Position numbers and translations under genes: made by a program. A DNA stretch of 64,000 bases, from assembly GCA_958450365.1 (NCBI GenBank), contig CAUEEP010000927.1:976001-1040000 (forward strand), in the 5' to 3' direction. This stretch comes from Mesorhabditis belari (Eukaryota; Nematoda; Chromadorea; Rhabditida; Rhabditidae). This document shows, piece by piece, positions 9,653 through 22,500 of the stretch (position 1 is the stretch's first letter; each line of letters opens with the position of its first letter). The notes beneath the pieces are model-generated. The model saw only the letters and a program-made list of their open reading frames with translations, searched no databases and was not told where the DNA came from.

Positions 9653-10870
9653 TCACCGCCGTCTTGTCCGCATCATCGGCACATCGTTGCACGGATTCTC
9701 AAAGTCGAAATGTCTAAAACTGTTTAGCTAATTGAAAATGGTAGAGAATTTATTGTGTTCAAAGTTCAAATCAAAGCTCTACATCAAAGTAGAGCTGAAA
9801 GTTCAACTACCTTGACTTCATTTGTTTCTCATTAATGTAAAGGTCGAGTGATTGTTCTTTTGGGATTGGTTGATAAATATATGCTTCTTGAATCGTTCCC
9901 TTCATATTTACTAGAGATCCATTCCAATATTCAAGGCTAAATTTTCATTTATTGATAAAGATTGGGGTTTTTTTGAATGAATAAACATTTCAACACACAT
10001 CATATCCTTTGGATTAGCCTCAAAAATCTCGCAGACAAATGGATAAAAAGTTGAAATCAATTCAGTCATGTCTGGCTTTTCGTACAATGATAGAGTTGAG
10101 TTCTGAAAGTTTGAAAGTCCATAACGTTTAGAATGACAAGTGAACTGTACTTGCTTACGTGTTTTACGATACCGTGCTCTCTCTAATAGTAGTGCACCCT
10201 GAGCATCGCCTAAATTCCTCGAGATCTCAAGAACCGCTTATCAGAACCTATCGATGTAGGGTCGGAAAATGTAGCTCACGATGAGATCTAGTGCGGGTTT
10301 TGAGTGTTGAGCTTCTGTGAAAGCTTGGGAACTGTAAAATAGTCATCAACTCGGCTCGCCGGGGTGCACTACTATTAGAGAGAATACGGCATGATAAGAT
10401 CCTATCTCTTGTCGAACCCACCACCGATTCCACGTACACATCAATGACCGTCCATCCCATCTCCATCCAGTGCATCATTTGATCGAAATTCTCCTTTCGA
10501 ACATCCACTTTTCGCATCTGAAGATCATTTTTGATCAGTTTTCAATCAGCTTCATAGGAGAAATAGGTTCTTATAGGTTTTGTAGCCAAAATGACTTTAG
10601 ATCAGCCCAAATTAGAGATTTTGATACAACAAACGAACTCCGCCAATCGCAAAAACCCCTGAGTACAAACTTTTGGCTTCATATCGCATCTGAGCAATGT
10701 TTACAGAACAAAAGAAATCTCTAGGGGAATAACTGGTGTTCTTTCTGTGGCCACGTAATCGCTCGTCGTCTGGCAAACGGTCTCGGTATGCGGTGTTGCC
10801 CTTTTGCAATGCGCAAAGAGGAAGGATCGGTGATCGACTGAGCCGACTTCACGTGACTATTCCCAAAATA
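9653..10870 (-). CDS. Unrecognised gene, 3' exons
   Basis: A multi-exon minus-strand gene that I cannot name. Candidate exons: about 10870-10715 (open after an AATAG acceptor, including HTETVCQTTSDYVATERTPV), a part around 10690-10650 (GFCDWRSSFV), 10516-10390 (MRKVDVRKENFDQMMHWMEM, continuing WTVIDVYVESVV), about 10080-9960 (NSTLSLYEKPDMTELISTFY), about 9930-9810 (MKGTIQEAYIYQPIPKEQ) and 9713-9653 (FENPCNDVPMMRTRRR, stop). A MITE lies at 10172-10389, directly at the end of the MRKVDV exon. An upstream exon is possible at 13185-13119 (ELMSTKDESRSIP, then GTAAGT), which would place the inverted block 10.92-12.87 kb in an intron. Joins between exons are only partly verified. A protein that ends as above is not one I recognise. 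Confidence 0.5.
10172..10389. mobile_element. CGTATTCTCTCTAATAG-family MITE (218 bp)
   Basis: The left end reads CGTGCTCTCTCTAATAGTAG, the right end is the complement of CGTATTCTCTCTAATAGTAG. It lies between coding-like sequence of the unrecognised gene. Short (75-bp) relatives lie at 57410-57484 and 61500-61577. Confidence 0.8.
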
Positions 10871-10962
10871 TTGGGATCAATTTTTGCTAAAATTCCACTG
10901 ATTCGAGAAATATTGCACTCAACTACCCGAACAACAATCCAAAAAGAGTCACAAAATTTGCC

Positions 10963-11400
10963 TACCGTAAATACTGTCGTAAATACGTAAATTCTTTCCA
11001 ACCTAATAGCAGGGATGTATTATATACGGTAAATACTGTAATAGTATCCCACCCCCCTCGTACAGTCGCGTAGTCACAAAAGTTTTTTAGTAATTCATTT
11101 TTTTCAAAGCGCCCGTACTTTCAAAAAATAGCTGAAATTCAGGGCTATTTTTTGATATTTAAACGAGCATTGTAGCATAAACCAGTGTCGAGAAAAACGC
11201 TTCCAAAGCTAGACTACGCAACACTCCGCACCATCATTATCTTTGGTATCAAAAAATAGCCCTGAATTTCAGCTATTTTTTGATACCTAAGCGCGCATTG
11301 TAGCATAAACCAGTGTCGAGAAAAGCTTGTTCAAAGCTAGCCTACGCAACGCTCCACGCCGTCATTATGGGGGTGGGGTACTATTACAGTATTTACGGTA
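10963..11400. mobile_element. TACCGTAAATACTG-family MITE, copy 3
   Basis: Both ends carry TA. The right end is a canonical CAGTATTTACGGTA. The left end is TACCGTAAATACTG followed by about 45 nt of other sequence and a second ACGGTAAATACTGTAATAG, a sign of a rearranged left terminus. Two internal hairpin blocks are present, as in copy 2. Confidence 0.8.
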
Positions 11401-11733
11401 GGCAGTATGCAAAGGTAAGTTTAAGCATGAAATAGAATCAGATTCAATACCTTTTGAAGATGATTACAGAAATGAAATCATTAGTAATAAGCTGAAGATG
11501 TGATTGCTTTGCGAGGATGTTTGAGAAACGAAAAATGTCTGCCGATGTTAAGATTTGAGGACAATTACAACCAGAGATCTGCCTGTAATTGATTTAAGTG
11601 TTGATACGTCGGATGGGGCGCGTTTACGAGATTCAAAGTCCAGCAAAGTTCAACGTCACAGTTTTTGCAGTGTACTTTGTGGTAAATGAAAGAAACCCAT
11701 CGATTTTTCAAGTACAAAGCACAGCTTTGTACT

Positions 11734-12118
11734 TGAGGTTGGACCTAGAGGTTGGACCTAGAGGTTGGACCTAGAGGTTGGACCTAGAGGTTGGACCTAG
11801 AGGTTGGACCTAGAGGTTGGACCTAGAGGTTGGACCTAGCGGTTGGACCTAGCGGTTGGACCTAGCGGTTGGACCTAGCGGTTGGACCTAGCGGTTGGAC
11901 CTAGCGGTTGGACCTAGCGGTTGGACCTAGCGGTTGGACCTAGCGGTTGGACCTAGCGGTTGGACCTAGCGGTTGGACCTAGCGGTTGGACCTAGCGGTT
12001 GGACCTAGCGGTTGGACCTAGCGGTTGGACCTAGCGGTTGGACCTAGCGGTTGGACCTAGCGGTTGGACCTAGCGGTTGGACCTAGCGGTTGGACCTAGC
12101 GGTTGGACCTAGCGGGTT
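11734..12118. repeat. 13-bp minisatellite GGTTGGACCTAGC, about 29 units
   Basis: A highly regular tandem array. The first seven units carry A where the remaining ones carry C before the GGTTGG (AGGTTGG against CGGTTGG), a clean boundary near 11830. The last unit gains an extra G. A related GGACCTAGAACT array occurs at 49614-49678. The region 12120-12480 shows no gene, and a CCCAAGGACCCAAGG-type short tandem repeat follows at 12535-12612. Confidence 0.95.
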
Positions 12119-13582
12119 GGTCACTCCTTTGTTGAGTTTAAGTTGTCTAGTCAGAAAGAATAAAAGAATAAAGTGAATAAGCAATATAGGTAAATATAAC
12201 AAACAAATTTCTGACCAAGACACAAGTCTGGTTGTGTTAGAAATGCCGAATTCTAAGGTGGAACCTCCATATTCGTTCCTAGGTATAAACGGATGTGGAC
12301 TAGAATTTGGGTTAAGTTAAAAAGAGTGGATCCCTTTTTGATATCCCGCCATCTCTAACACACCGACAACCCAACTCAACTCCTCCAACGGGAGTCCCTG
12401 TGAAATGACCGACCTGTACTGCAGTTGCATAGACCCGGAAGATATGTATCTTTATTTACAGTAGTATAATAAGACGAATAGATTACAAATAAGTGTAAGG
12501 GGAAGGGGGGACTTCAAATGAGAGTCTCACTTGTCCTCCTAGGCAATCCCAAGGACCCAAGGACCCAAGGCATCCCAAAGACCCAAGGCAATCCCAAGGA
12601 CCCAAGGCAATCCTTCTTGGCAATAAAAGGGATAAGCACAGGGAAGGACACATTTGCATAAGAATGGACATAAGATTCAATAATAACAATAGTAACTAAA
12701 ATATCAGTTTGGCTCGGAGCTGGCAACATTCAGCGTATTACTAATGATTTCATTTCTGTAATCATCTTCAAAAGGTATTTAATCTGATTTTATTTCATGT
12801 TTAAACTTACCTTTGCATACTGCCTAGGCAAATTCTGTGACTCTTTTTGGATTGTTTATTCAAAATTTACAAGATAAATAAAGTGAAACCAGAAAAAAAT
12901 GAACAAAAATATGAGATATTAAGGATCTTGATATAGCATAAAAGCTAAAAACAAGGAAATAAATAACTTCATTGTACCAATTCATCGCTAGTGTATGTGA
13001 AAGTAAAGCATTTCTTTGGTGAATATTGAAAGCTGATAGATTCTAGAGATTGAATTCGTTTTTGATGCTCATAGAATAAATGTCTAGTTGTCTTTTAGCT
13101 CTTTGACTGTTTTTACTTACGGGATACTTCTGCTTTCGTCTTTGGTGGACATCAATTCTATCATCAAAGGTTGAGGAAATTCAGTCAAAGTTCTGATTGA
13201 AGTCCTGATTGCTTTTGAACTGGACTGCTTTCTAGACTTTCTCTTCTATGATTTAAACAATGATTTAAACCAGAAATCTGCTTTTATAATTTAAATTCTT
13301 TCTCTTTTCCCCTTTTTTTTTGTCTACCCTCGTTGAATCGTTTTTCTTTCTGTCGAAAGGATCATCGCGTTTTTGATGGCCTTTGTCAAGAAATTTGTTT
13401 ACAAAAAAACGTGCTTTTTTTGATTATATCTGTTAAAAAAGAAAGCTTTTCATAAAACCTTTTAGATGAGTTTGTGATCAATCGAAAAGTTTTGAGAAAA
13501 TCATGTCAAGGTTGAGCGCGAGCTCGAGTCGAGGTTTCATTTATTTCTTAAAATAACCAAAATCTAATTTTTTAACTTTTAG

Positions 13583-16500
13583 CTTGTTCGTCTCCAACGA
13601 ATCGAAATGTGAACATCAATAAGCTCTTGAGTTTGCTTGACTCGGATGACAAGTGGGAAACACAATAGCTTGAATTTAGCTTTGAACAAATAAACGTTTA
13701 GACAAGTCGAGAATGACATTCGCCAAGCGCTTCACTATCAACTTGGAATGGGTATTTGAAATTTGATTTGAAATGAAGCCAGCAAGTTTTATATCTCATT
13801 TAGGGCAAGGGATTCGTCAACTCGTCAATCATTACTACGAGCATGGATCAGGAAGAGCACTGGACTTGTTGACAGAGATCAAAGATCCGCACGATTTTGT
13901 AGGTTTAACCATTAAACAACCGAACGCTGTGCTCCAAAAAGTATTGCCAAACTTTCAGGCTTTATTAGACGTTGTGAAAGAAATGATGATGAACGCGAAA
14001 AAGACTCCAGCAGCTATAATCCTTTTGGGTCAAATCGTTCAATCAGCTCCGTCTTGGGTCCCTCGAATCGCCAAGCATGAGATCTTCCAAACTGTGCTCA
14101 AGTTTGTTAATGTGAGTTGGAACCCCTAAGCCTAATATCACAATACAATTATAATAATATTAGCAAAACGAAAAGACTTACTCAATAACTTAATACTTTT
14201 AGAGAACGCACACTCATGTAATGGCTGAAGACATCGCCGCTCTTCTCTTTCTCGCCTCTTTGTTGCCCCATTGTGCTGTGATGTCGGAGATTCAACTTCG
14301 ACAACTTTTTGATACTTTTGTGAATGCCGCCGGTTTTCTACAGGGAAAGGTTTGTGTTTTTTGGTTTAGATCTGTCCAAACTATGGTTTAGATGGATTGA
14401 TTAGGATCTGTTACTATTGGGTTGTCCAGTTATGAATGCGCGTTTTTTACTATTTTGTAAATTTCTCAAGATACCGAAATCAAGAAAAAGATATATTATT
14501 CGTATTATTCGAAAGCTGAAGATCTCCTCTACATTTTGATATAAAAAGTTTTTGAATTTGTCCAGCTTTTGGGCAAATTGATTGCACAGAAGAAAAGGTG
14601 ACCAAAAAAATGAAAGGGTGCCTTTGGATCAAGTTTTGGCTCCGCTCAAATTGAGTTAACCGTTTGATACCGAAATCAAGAAAAAGATATATTATTCGTA
14701 TTATTCGAAAGCTGAAGATCTCCTCTACATTTTGCTATAAAAATTTTTTTTCTTTCAGTCTTTCAGTCTTTCAATGGGATTGTTATTATACTCTCAAATG
14801 CCCCAGGTTCTCAGGCGGTAATAATTACATAATCTACCGTTGACGAATTCCCGTTTGAACCATTTCAGTTCTTTTTAACGATCCATCAATTATCGAATCT
14901 CCGAATGGAAATGGATGGTTAAACGGTTAACGATTAACTCCAAACGGTTAACTCAATTTGAGCGGAGCCAAAACTTGATCCAAAGGCATCCTTTCATTTT
15001 TTTGGTCACCTCTTCTTCTGTGCAGTCAATTTGCCCAAAAGCTGGACAAATTCAAAAACTTTTGGCCCTGTTTGGCCAATAGATATATCAATATAACTTT
15101 TTTTTAAATATAACAATTTCAGAGCATTAACAATTTCTTTTCTGGGCGGTTATTTTACACCATAAAACTTGAGGAATAGCTAAGCTGGAATGGGTTTTTT
15201 CGAAAACGATCTCTCCCTTTGTGCAGTCAATTTCCCAAAAAGTTGAATGAATTCAAAAACTTTTTTTATTCCAAAATGTAGAGGAGATTTTCAGCTTTCG
15301 AATGATATATAACACTCGTATACATCTGTTCGATATCTTGAGAAATTTACAAAATAGTAAAAACGCGCATTCATAACTGGACAACCCAATAGTATTGGGT
15401 TGATGCATAATTATCCGGACTTCTTTTATAAATGATTTTATTTAACAAAAAATAACATAAATAGTTAGAAAAATATGTTTAATTGATTATTCTGGAGCAT
15501 ATTCACCGCCTACATCAATAACTGATTGCCATTTGCTTGGAAGACGATCGATTCCACGAGCGAAGAATAAACGATCTTTGGAGGCAATCCACGCTTTAAC
15601 ATCGTCTATCAAGTCATCCAAATCGTTGTAGATCTTATTTGTTTGCCAATTTTTGAGCGATCGATTGACGTGGTAGTCCGTTGGGGCTTCTCCAGTTCTT
15701 TGAGATCGCGAAACGACTCTGCGGCAGACCATCCCTTTTCGAAGTGGTAGAGCATGATATGGCGAAGATGGATATGATTGTCGACACGCATTTTGTTCAC
15801 TAAAGAATAACGAATATTTAAAAAAAAGAAAAAGACAAAAAGCTTTCAAAAAAAAGATACAAGCACGCAAAAAGAAGTCCGGATAATTATGCATCAACCC
15901 AATACTATTGGGTTGGTGAATTGAAAACTGCGGGACTTTGAACTAAAATTTATTTAACATAAAACCATAAATTGATTCCAAATAATTTCCATTATTATTG
16001 TCGACTTCTGCCCATTTTACAGGCAATTTGCGGATTCTTCTTTCGTAGCTTACCGACCAATAAATTTTCATTAGCAAGTCCTAGAGAAGTAGTAAGAATT
16101 GGAAAACTCACGTCTACTCACTCTGAGCTCGGCCAGCTTTCGCACCGCTTCAAAATGAACGTATCTGTCCATGGGCTTTAATTTGATTGTTCCTTCCCAA
16201 ATAGCTGCCGTATTTTCTGAATTCTTTATGAAACTCCAGCAAAGAGAACATAATCTTGGTTTTATTATTAGGTTAATTTTTAAAAAAAAAAAAAATACCG
16301 ACTGGGGCTACCAGTGGTGAATTTATCGCATACACGAAATATATCAATCACAATACAACGACACACACAATACTAGGCTATATCTTAACTTAACCCACGT
16401 CATGACAGACGGCTCCCTAACCCTAAGCTCAATGGGGAACTAAATAGCTTTTTGGTGGTGAAGGGAAGATGACGATGAAGGAGTGGCTTGTCACTTTAAA

Positions 16501-19500
16501 GAACTGGGGCCACAACCACCAGACTGCCCTCCAGAAAACCTCTCAACCCGAAGGGAAAGGAAATCGAGGGGGTGACCATGTCGCATGTGGGGTTCGAACC
16601 CTCGACCTTCCGATTAAGATAAAAGACACTTAACCAGTCAGCCACACGTGCTCTATTTTTTATTATTAGGTTAATGAATTGAAAACTGCGGGGCTTTGAA
16701 ATAAAATTTATTGAACATAAAACCATAAATTGATTCCAAATAATTTCCATTATTATTGTCGACTTCTGCCCATTTTACAGGCAGTTTGCGGATTCCTCTT
16801 TCGGAGTAGGATTTTGGTTTGTGTGTGAGACAAGTGTGAGACTCAAAAATTGAGGGCTGGAGATGTCCCAGTTTGAGCACTTTCTTCAAAAGAAACCCAT
16901 TTTGGTGTGAATAGAAAAGTTGTAGAGAATCAAAAATGAGGCTTATAGCCAAATTTCCAAAAAGATACACTTAGTAGTTTCGCTTAAAATGCAAGTTTTG
17001 TGAAAATTCGTAAATTTGGCATTTCTTGAAAACCAGGTTTTGAATCGTTCTGAAAATTTGGATATAAGCTTGATTTTTGATTCTCTACAACTTTTCCATT
17101 GACACCAAAATGGGTTTCTTTTGAAGAAAGTGCTCAAACTGTCACATATGACAATAGCCCGCAGTTTTCAATTCACCAACCCAATAATATCAAAAAAAAA
17201 TAGTTAAAACCATCTAATAGACATTCATAAACTATAAACTAATACAAGGAAACTCCTAAAATTCATGCCATCCTTTTCCGATCAATTCAATTTCCCGCAG
17301 TTTTCAATTCACCAACCCAATAGAACAGTTCTAGCACTAGTCTAGGTGGGACGGACATACGTTAAGTTTGAAAGTTGGATGCAAGATAAGGACAAGACAG
17401 TCATATTTGTTCGAAAGAGGGCTTTATATAGTTATCTCTAAGCACAAACAATCTCTAGATGCGAGACTTGCGGGCGAACACAAATCCAGTGGATCGAATC
17501 AATGTCTCTCACTTGCAATATGCCGTTCGAGAATATTTCCATTCTTTGTATGGAATCTATCCATACATGCTCATTCATCATCTTCGCTCATATTTCAAAA
17601 CGATTCATAGTCCAGTAAAAGTGAGGTGAAGATAAAGAATGTCAAAGTTACAGGAACAACAAGCAATTCTTGATGGAGTGGTGATCCCTTTGTTGAATGG
17701 AGTCAAACTTCATCCAAATTTATTGATTATGGATAGAGAGAAGGAGTTGTCGAGAGAAAGGTGGAAAACTTGGAAGTGTTGAAGATGGGGGAAAGGTTTC
17801 AGATGGGCAAAGAAAGAGGCACACGATTTCTTGGATGATTGTAGGCGAGTCGTGATTGGATTGATTCCAACTACTTACAATGGTAGGGAAAAGTTTTGGG
17901 AAAGAGGGCTATTTTTAAACCAAGTTAGGAACAGGATATGCTCCTGCTAATAGATGGCTGGCTTTAGTCTTAGAAAGTAAGCCAGGATTGTGATAAGCCT
18001 AGATTTGATCTAGACTAGTTTCCTAAAGAACACTAGTCAGCTTTCTTGAAAAAAGCAAAAGAAAAATCCAAAGCTGGGGTCGAACTTGCGAGGGCTGGCT
18101 CTGGAAACGAGAGTGGTCGGCCCTGGAGGCCCCGAGAGTGGTCGGCCCGCAAGGAGGCCATTAAGACCCAAAGGCCACTGACCACATTTTTAGAGTCCAA
18201 ACAAAACTTTAAACACTTATAACTCCTGACAGATTGTCATTTAGCCAAAACAGAATATGTATGGATCTGGAGAACCAGCCCTATTAGGAACAAAGCTTAT
18301 TGATGATTAGTAATCTACTGCTATCAATTTAAGACTTATACCAATCATTATAGTTGATCAACCCGATGTGGAAGGTGAATCTCGAGGTGGTGAGGGTGGA
18401 GACGATATTTTTTTGGCACTTCTCCCAACAACGAGTCAAGATGGGCAAATGTCGAATACACAAACAGAGGAATCAGCTGCGACTGATGGTTTCTTTGAAT
18501 ACTTTTGATAATTTCAGTGATTTCTTTCAGCAATCAATACGGGTGCAAATTTTGACTTGATGTCATTGTTAAACACGCCACCAGGCACTCGCTCATCATC
18601 TCCGCATGGGAGAGCCATAAACGAAAGCTTAAAAGATTCAGTTATTTCATCAAGGGTCAGTTTTGATACAGCTGAAGATTCAGCTGAAGATCCAGCTGAA
18701 GATCCAGCTGAAGATACATCTGAAGATACAGCTGAAGATACAGCTGAAGAATTGCACTAATTGAAAGTAATCGATTAGAGCTATTCATTTTATTGAGTCT
18801 ACCAATTAGAACTGAGCTTCAAAACTATATCACTACACCTATCTGCCGATAATTTGGCTTTAGTGAGAACCGAACTTAATTCGAATCTATCCTTTAACTT
18901 AACTTAACTCCAAGAAAGTTTTCAGCAACGCGATGCCTCTGGAAACTCAAGCAGAAGTCGCTCTTTCATCTCACAATTGATTGGAAATGTGAAGAAAGCT
19001 ATCTCACCCCAAGTTGAAAGAGTTTACGAGCCATTGATTGAGGTGGTGGCTGAAGATGGGGATAATGCGAGTGGAACTGTGAGTAGACTGATTTCTGCTT
19101 TTAGAACAGTATCTATTCACCGAAATATTGAACTCAGGTGAGTACAGCTGAAGAAGCGGAAGAAGTTTTCGATGTGGATCATCTTCTCTCCGCTAAAGTG
19201 ACAATGGTTCAAAGGGAAAGAGCTGAATCGAATGCTGAAGAAATGAGGAAAACGAGGTAGAGAAGAATTGGAGAGGAAGTTAATATTCAGAATATTCAGT
19301 CAAAAGCATTCTGTTCAACGTTTATCTGGGGAATTCGATGAAAGGAGTCGAGATCCGAGCGGGAATAGTGGAGGAAAAAGGAGTGGACCGAGAAGAAGTG
19401 ATCCAATGGTAAATAAGAGAACAAACACTAAGAGAACTACTAAGGAGCTTTAAAGGAGCTTTAAAGGAACTATAAAGGAGCTTTAAAGGAGCTTTAAAGG

Positions 19501-22500
19501 AACTAAATAGGAACTATAAAGGAGCTTTAAAGGAGCTTTAAAGGAACTATAAAGGAGCTTTAAAGGAGCTTTACTTCAAGTCCTAGAATAGCTAAAGCTG
19601 ATTGTAAGCTTAAGAATTGAGTTAGCTAAACATTTCCTAGGTAAACTATATGGACGAAGTTGTGGCGGCGAGAGAAGCGGCTCGACAATCCGTTCGTGAA
19701 CGAGGATTTACAATTGATGAGACAAAAGTACATCTCAATGATGCCGGCGATTTCATGTTTGTTGTCTACTACAGTCCTTGAGCATAAATAATCAAATAGA
19801 AAATGTTTTATATTCAAAGATCATTCAAAGATCATTCATCATTCATCAGAAGATCATTGAAACTTCTTTTTAGGTACAACAACAATGCCATTTCATCAGA
19901 TTCTGTCTCAAACACTTCACATGTATTTTAAAACTATTTTTGAAGATCTTGATAATATTTACAGGAAGATCTTGATGTCTCTAGTGAACCTCAACACCTT
20001 GTTCGTCCTCGTTTCTCTGTATCCGCCTTTTTTAACAAATTTAATCGCCAACGCTTTCATTCTGGTAATTGTTGGAAAAGAAATAGTTTCAGCTGTATTT
20101 TTAGAATGTCCTCCATTGCAAAATGATGAAACTGATATTACTGGTCAAGTGAAAGATGAGAATAGCCCTGAATTAGAGGGAGCTACGTCAAAGAACGTTT
20201 CAGAGATGCAGGGGTGAGTTGAATGGAACAATAGATCTAGCTGAGAATCAGAGTCATTTATAAACACTTGCCCATTTCCAGTCTCCGTTCCTCTTCTTGT
20301 CCAGACATTCGTGATCTTCTCCGTCGTCGTCGGAGTGTTCCCGATGCTTTTGTAAATCAAATCGAATCCCAAACATTTCAATCGATCGCTTTCCCGCAAA
20401 ACGAGAAGCAACTCCTTCAAGCGTTTCCATATTTGACGCTGATCACTGGACCGCAAATGAGTTTGTGTGAGTTTAGAAAATATATAAAACAAATATTGCT
20501 TCTAGTATTTGATTTTTAAAAGAAATGTGGGTACAACAAAGGATAAAATGCAAATTAGAGATGAATTTATATTCTTAGCTAAGTCGCTGTTGATGTATAA
20601 CCAATAAGAACTGAATATGTTCAAATCTTACAATGTTTAGATGGAAAGCTTGAGAAAACACTGGAACAGCAACATGAAGAGAATCGAGCCGCTTACATTG
20701 CTGCCAGTAAAGCGTATCACAACACGCTCAAGGATTTGTACTTGGCTGATCGTTTGCCTGGAAGAATCTACGATGACATGTCTCATATCTTGCAGGATTT
20801 GACTCCAGAAGCTCAGGTGTTTAACAGTAGCTTAGTTGTTTTGCAAGTGCAAATTTTAGACTGAAGTCCTTCAATCGCGTCTTCGTCTCGTCAATCAGCA
20901 TCTTCTCTACGAGCGGAGTTGTCGTCTATTGCACGCCAATCGGAATCGTCGACTTTATGGAAGAATCCGTTTACAGAAGGTAGAAAAGTTTAGAAATAAA
21001 AGCTAATCTTGTTCTAGAATCTTGAGAACGAGTTGGCGAGATATCGAGAGAATGAGATTGAGATGTTGACGGAGAGGGAAAATCTCATTAAGGTGATTGA
21101 GAATATTCAAAAGAAAATCTCATTAAGTTTTCAAGAGCTGATTGAGAATATTCAGCTATTGAACTGGCTTTAAAACTTTAAACCATCTAGATCTTTTAGG
21201 CTTTATCACAAATGCGAAGTCAGGAAAAGAAATTGAAAGATGAGAGTAAAAAGGCGCTGCAACAGCTCAAGGAAAAGTACGCTTTGTTGGCTGAGGTTTG
21301 AGGGAAAAGTAATAGTAAAAGTAATCAATTACATAAATTTACAGAAAAACAAGAAATTGGAGTTTGATGTGAAAGAACAAGACATGAAAATTCAGATATT
21401 AGAGGTGAGTGGTGAAATGAAGTTCATCGAAAATGGTACACCACCGTTTTAGCATCCGTACAATATTCAGAATGCTTATAGAAACTATTTAGAGACTTAA
21501 AAAGTGTATAGAGATAAGTATTAAAGCAAAATTTAAGGATGACTTGGAGAAGAAGTCTCAGCCGATCGAATTGGCGTGGCGTAAAGCGACCGACGCTGAG
21601 GCTTGCATCGACATTACCCAAAAGGAACTCGATGCGACAAGGGTATGCTATTGAATAGAGTATAGAATCGAGTTTTTCAATAGTTGAAGTCAGCCAATCA
21701 AACCAAGGCAATTTTAGGCTCAACTTGTAATGCATGAGGGTGTGGCTCGAGAAAATCAACAGTTGAAAGATCAAATTGAGATGTTGAAGAAAAAGAATCA
21801 GGTTATTTTTTTGTTTTTTTGTCATAGCTAACAAGATAACAAAAAGCTCTTAGCTATAAAAGATATTCAGTTCTAAAGATTACAATTTCTAGGATATCGG
21901 AATGAGTCCAGAGGTGATCAATCGGATTCGTTCTCTTGAGATCGCTTGTGGGGATTATGAGAATCGAATCGGTGAGTGGGAAATGGGAATTGCTTGTAGA
22001 AATATTTGTTTTTAAAATAAATATAAACGATTTTAGCCATTTTAAATGGAGAAAGGGACAACTTGGAGACGTCGGTGACGACTTTTGAGGAAATAGTCTC
22101 AGGGTTAGTTGATAGGAATTTAGAGCCCACTAAAAAATACCGTACTTTTGTAAATCTAAAGCTATTCAGGCAGAAAAGAGAGCTCGAGATGCTTCACGAG
22201 AAATTGCGAAGAGCGGCACGACAAATAAATGAGCAGGTAACTGAAAGTGAAGCATGAAGTACTGTAAAGCTCCAGTCTCTTGTCTCGCTATAGTATCCCG
22301 GAACACTAATCAACTAAGAATCTTTAATTAGAAGCATACGAATACTAGTAACAAGATTTAAAATCTTTTTATATAGTCTATTATATCTTCAGGCTGACGC
22401 CGCCGAGCAAAAGTTCATCTCCTTGCAATTGGTTTGTCGAGAGTTGGAATCCCATGTGAATGAGCTGTATCTCAAATTAGAGGTAAACAATTAAGTTCAT

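Larger units (their letters stand above)
10917..12870. repeat. Large inverted block built from DNA duplicated from 4.6-4.9 kb
   Basis: The left arm (10925-11520) and the right arm (12738-12868) are complementary: AACAATCCAAAAAGAGTCAC on the left matches GTGACTCTTTTTGGATTGTT on the right, and the segment around GTAAGTTTAAGCATGAAA matches TTTCATGTTTAAACTTAC. The left arm is extended to 11690 by an inverted copy of 4615-4875. A MITE occupies the left arm only; the right arm has the empty site CTGCCTAGGCAAA. Confidence 0.75.

Noticed and set aside
11734..12118. Regular array that might be a CRISPR
   Set aside because: Units are contiguous 13-mers without spacers, the genome is eukaryotic and no cas genes are present.
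12483..12729. Overlapping minus-strand frames of about 70 codons
   Set aside because: Mostly translated from the CCCAAGGACCCAAGG tandem repeat.
20145..20492. 115-codon minus-strand open frame
   Set aside because: It is the antisense shadow of two well-supported TSC1 exons.
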